From contig CAKSBF010000006.1 in the NCBI GenBank assembly GCA_934438075.1, positions 1 through 64,000 on the forward strand: a stretch of DNA of 64,000 nucleotides, given 5' to 3'. The notes under the pieces were generated by a model. It was not told where the DNA came from and made no database searches. It saw only the letters and a list, made by a program, of their open reading frames with translations. Source of the stretch: an uncultured Clostridia bacterium. GTDB lineage: Bacteria; Bacillota; Clostridia; UBA1381; UBA9506. The position numbers and the translations under genes were made by a program. Positions 63,637 through 64,000 of the stretch are shown here, piece after piece (positions within the stretch are counted from its first letter, which is position 1; every line of letters starts with the position of its first letter).

Positions 63637-63640
63637 TTAT

Positions 63641-64000
63641 TTATTGTAGCGCAGAAGGAAATGCAAGCGATTGTAAATAGTCTATTCCATTAATGACAAA
63701 TGCCTTTGCTGTATAAAGTCTATCATACAATTCCTCATCCAGGTTGTCTATATCGATATCTGCAACGCACTCAACAGATTGATTTATTCCAACCGAATAC
63801 GGCTCAATGCTAGCAGTGATCATGCTGCCTTTTTGATCATAAAGTGCCAGAATAACCACAAGTTTGATTTCCTTTTTCCCCTCATTGCGTACCAAACTTT
63901 TAGCTGTTAATATTCCCTCCGTAGGCATTTCAACCGGCACAGTTTTATCGCCGGCAATATCATTTACAAATGTCGCTTGTTTTATAAAAGTACGGTCTAC
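63641..64000 (-). CDS. C-terminus of an unidentified protein (runs off the window)
   Basis: The frame stays open to the window edge, so the start lies beyond 64000. The 120 visible residues are beta-rich (VEMPTEGILTAKSLVRNEG, LVVILALYDQKG) followed by a helical tail ending PSALQ. This layout resembles C-terminal domains of secreted carbohydrate-active proteins, in which a short strand-rich module contacts the main domain; it cannot be named. It lies just upstream of the GH106-like gene in the same orientation. Confidence 0.6.
   Translation of the reverse strand, partial: VDRTFIKQATFVNDIAGDKTVPVEMPTEGILTAKSLVRNEGKKEIKLVVILALYDQKGSMITASIEPYSVGINQSVECVADIDIDNLDEELYDRLYTAKAFVINGIDYLQSLAFPSALQ

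Noticed and set aside
1..64000. CRISPR arrays, tRNA and rRNA genes
   Set aside because: No regularly spaced repeats, cloverleaf or rRNA-like sequence was seen by reading; a tRNAscan or Rfam scan would be decisive.

Overview
The window looks like a chromosome segment of an anaerobic, low-to-moderate-GC Clostridia (Bacillota), probably a gut carbohydrate degrader. Supporting signs are 2-oxoacid:ferredoxin oxidoreductase genes, a single-chain PurL, AGGAGG-type ribosome binding sites, AgrC/LytTR regulators, copper-amine-oxidase-N surface proteins, a superoxide-reductase-like regulator and several glycoside hydrolases. The species cannot be named from the sequence alone. I found no rRNA, tRNA or CRISPR array.

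1-8.1 kb is an AT-rich accessory island that looks mobile. It holds a duplicated, half-degenerate DNA methyltransferase, a Cys-rich sigma-like HTH protein behind a structured leader RNA, two unrecognised genes, a small serine recombinase with iterated sites upstream, a primase-polymerase with a CHC2 zinc finger, and an orphan PemK/MazF toxin. Several hairpin terminators separate the units. Neither element end can be fixed.

8.4-16.7 kb, minus strand, reads as one operon: LytTR response regulator, AgrC-like kinase, two paralogous small membrane proteins and two secreted paralogues with copper-amine-oxidase-N domains. Twin 12-bp direct repeats 21 bp apart sit upstream of the regulator, as expected for LytTR sites. 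This is the best candidate for an undescribed system. A divergent small XRE regulator flanks it.

17.4-21.4 kb holds a second circuit: an ECF sigma factor (apparently frameshifted), two membrane proteins and a CtpE/Exp7-like P-type ATPase. The sigma operon and the ATPase share the promoter-like element TTCCAACC-N15-CGTGTAA, which defines a small putative regulon. 21.4-25.3 kb has an EamA transporter, a GNAT acetyltransferase, a cytidine deaminase, a PfkB kinase and an HD hydrolase.

25.4-50.4 kb is mostly housekeeping on the minus strand: a histidine phosphatase-purL-punA-lepA-hemW-FAD dehydrogenase-HD series; rpmB; recX-coaBC-priA-def-fmt-xth; a ferredoxin/VorB/TPP oxidoreductase cluster; and ylxM-ffh-rpsP-khpA. 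Plus-strand inserts are an XRE/superoxide-reductase-like regulator and a permease/cytidylate-kinase-like pair.

50.5-64 kb mixes carbohydrate use (GH2 beta-galactosidase with a divergent AraC regulator; a GH106-like hydrolase with an esterase and a partial gene at the right edge) with a ttcA-galU-phosphodiester glycosidase-nth-tlyA operon.
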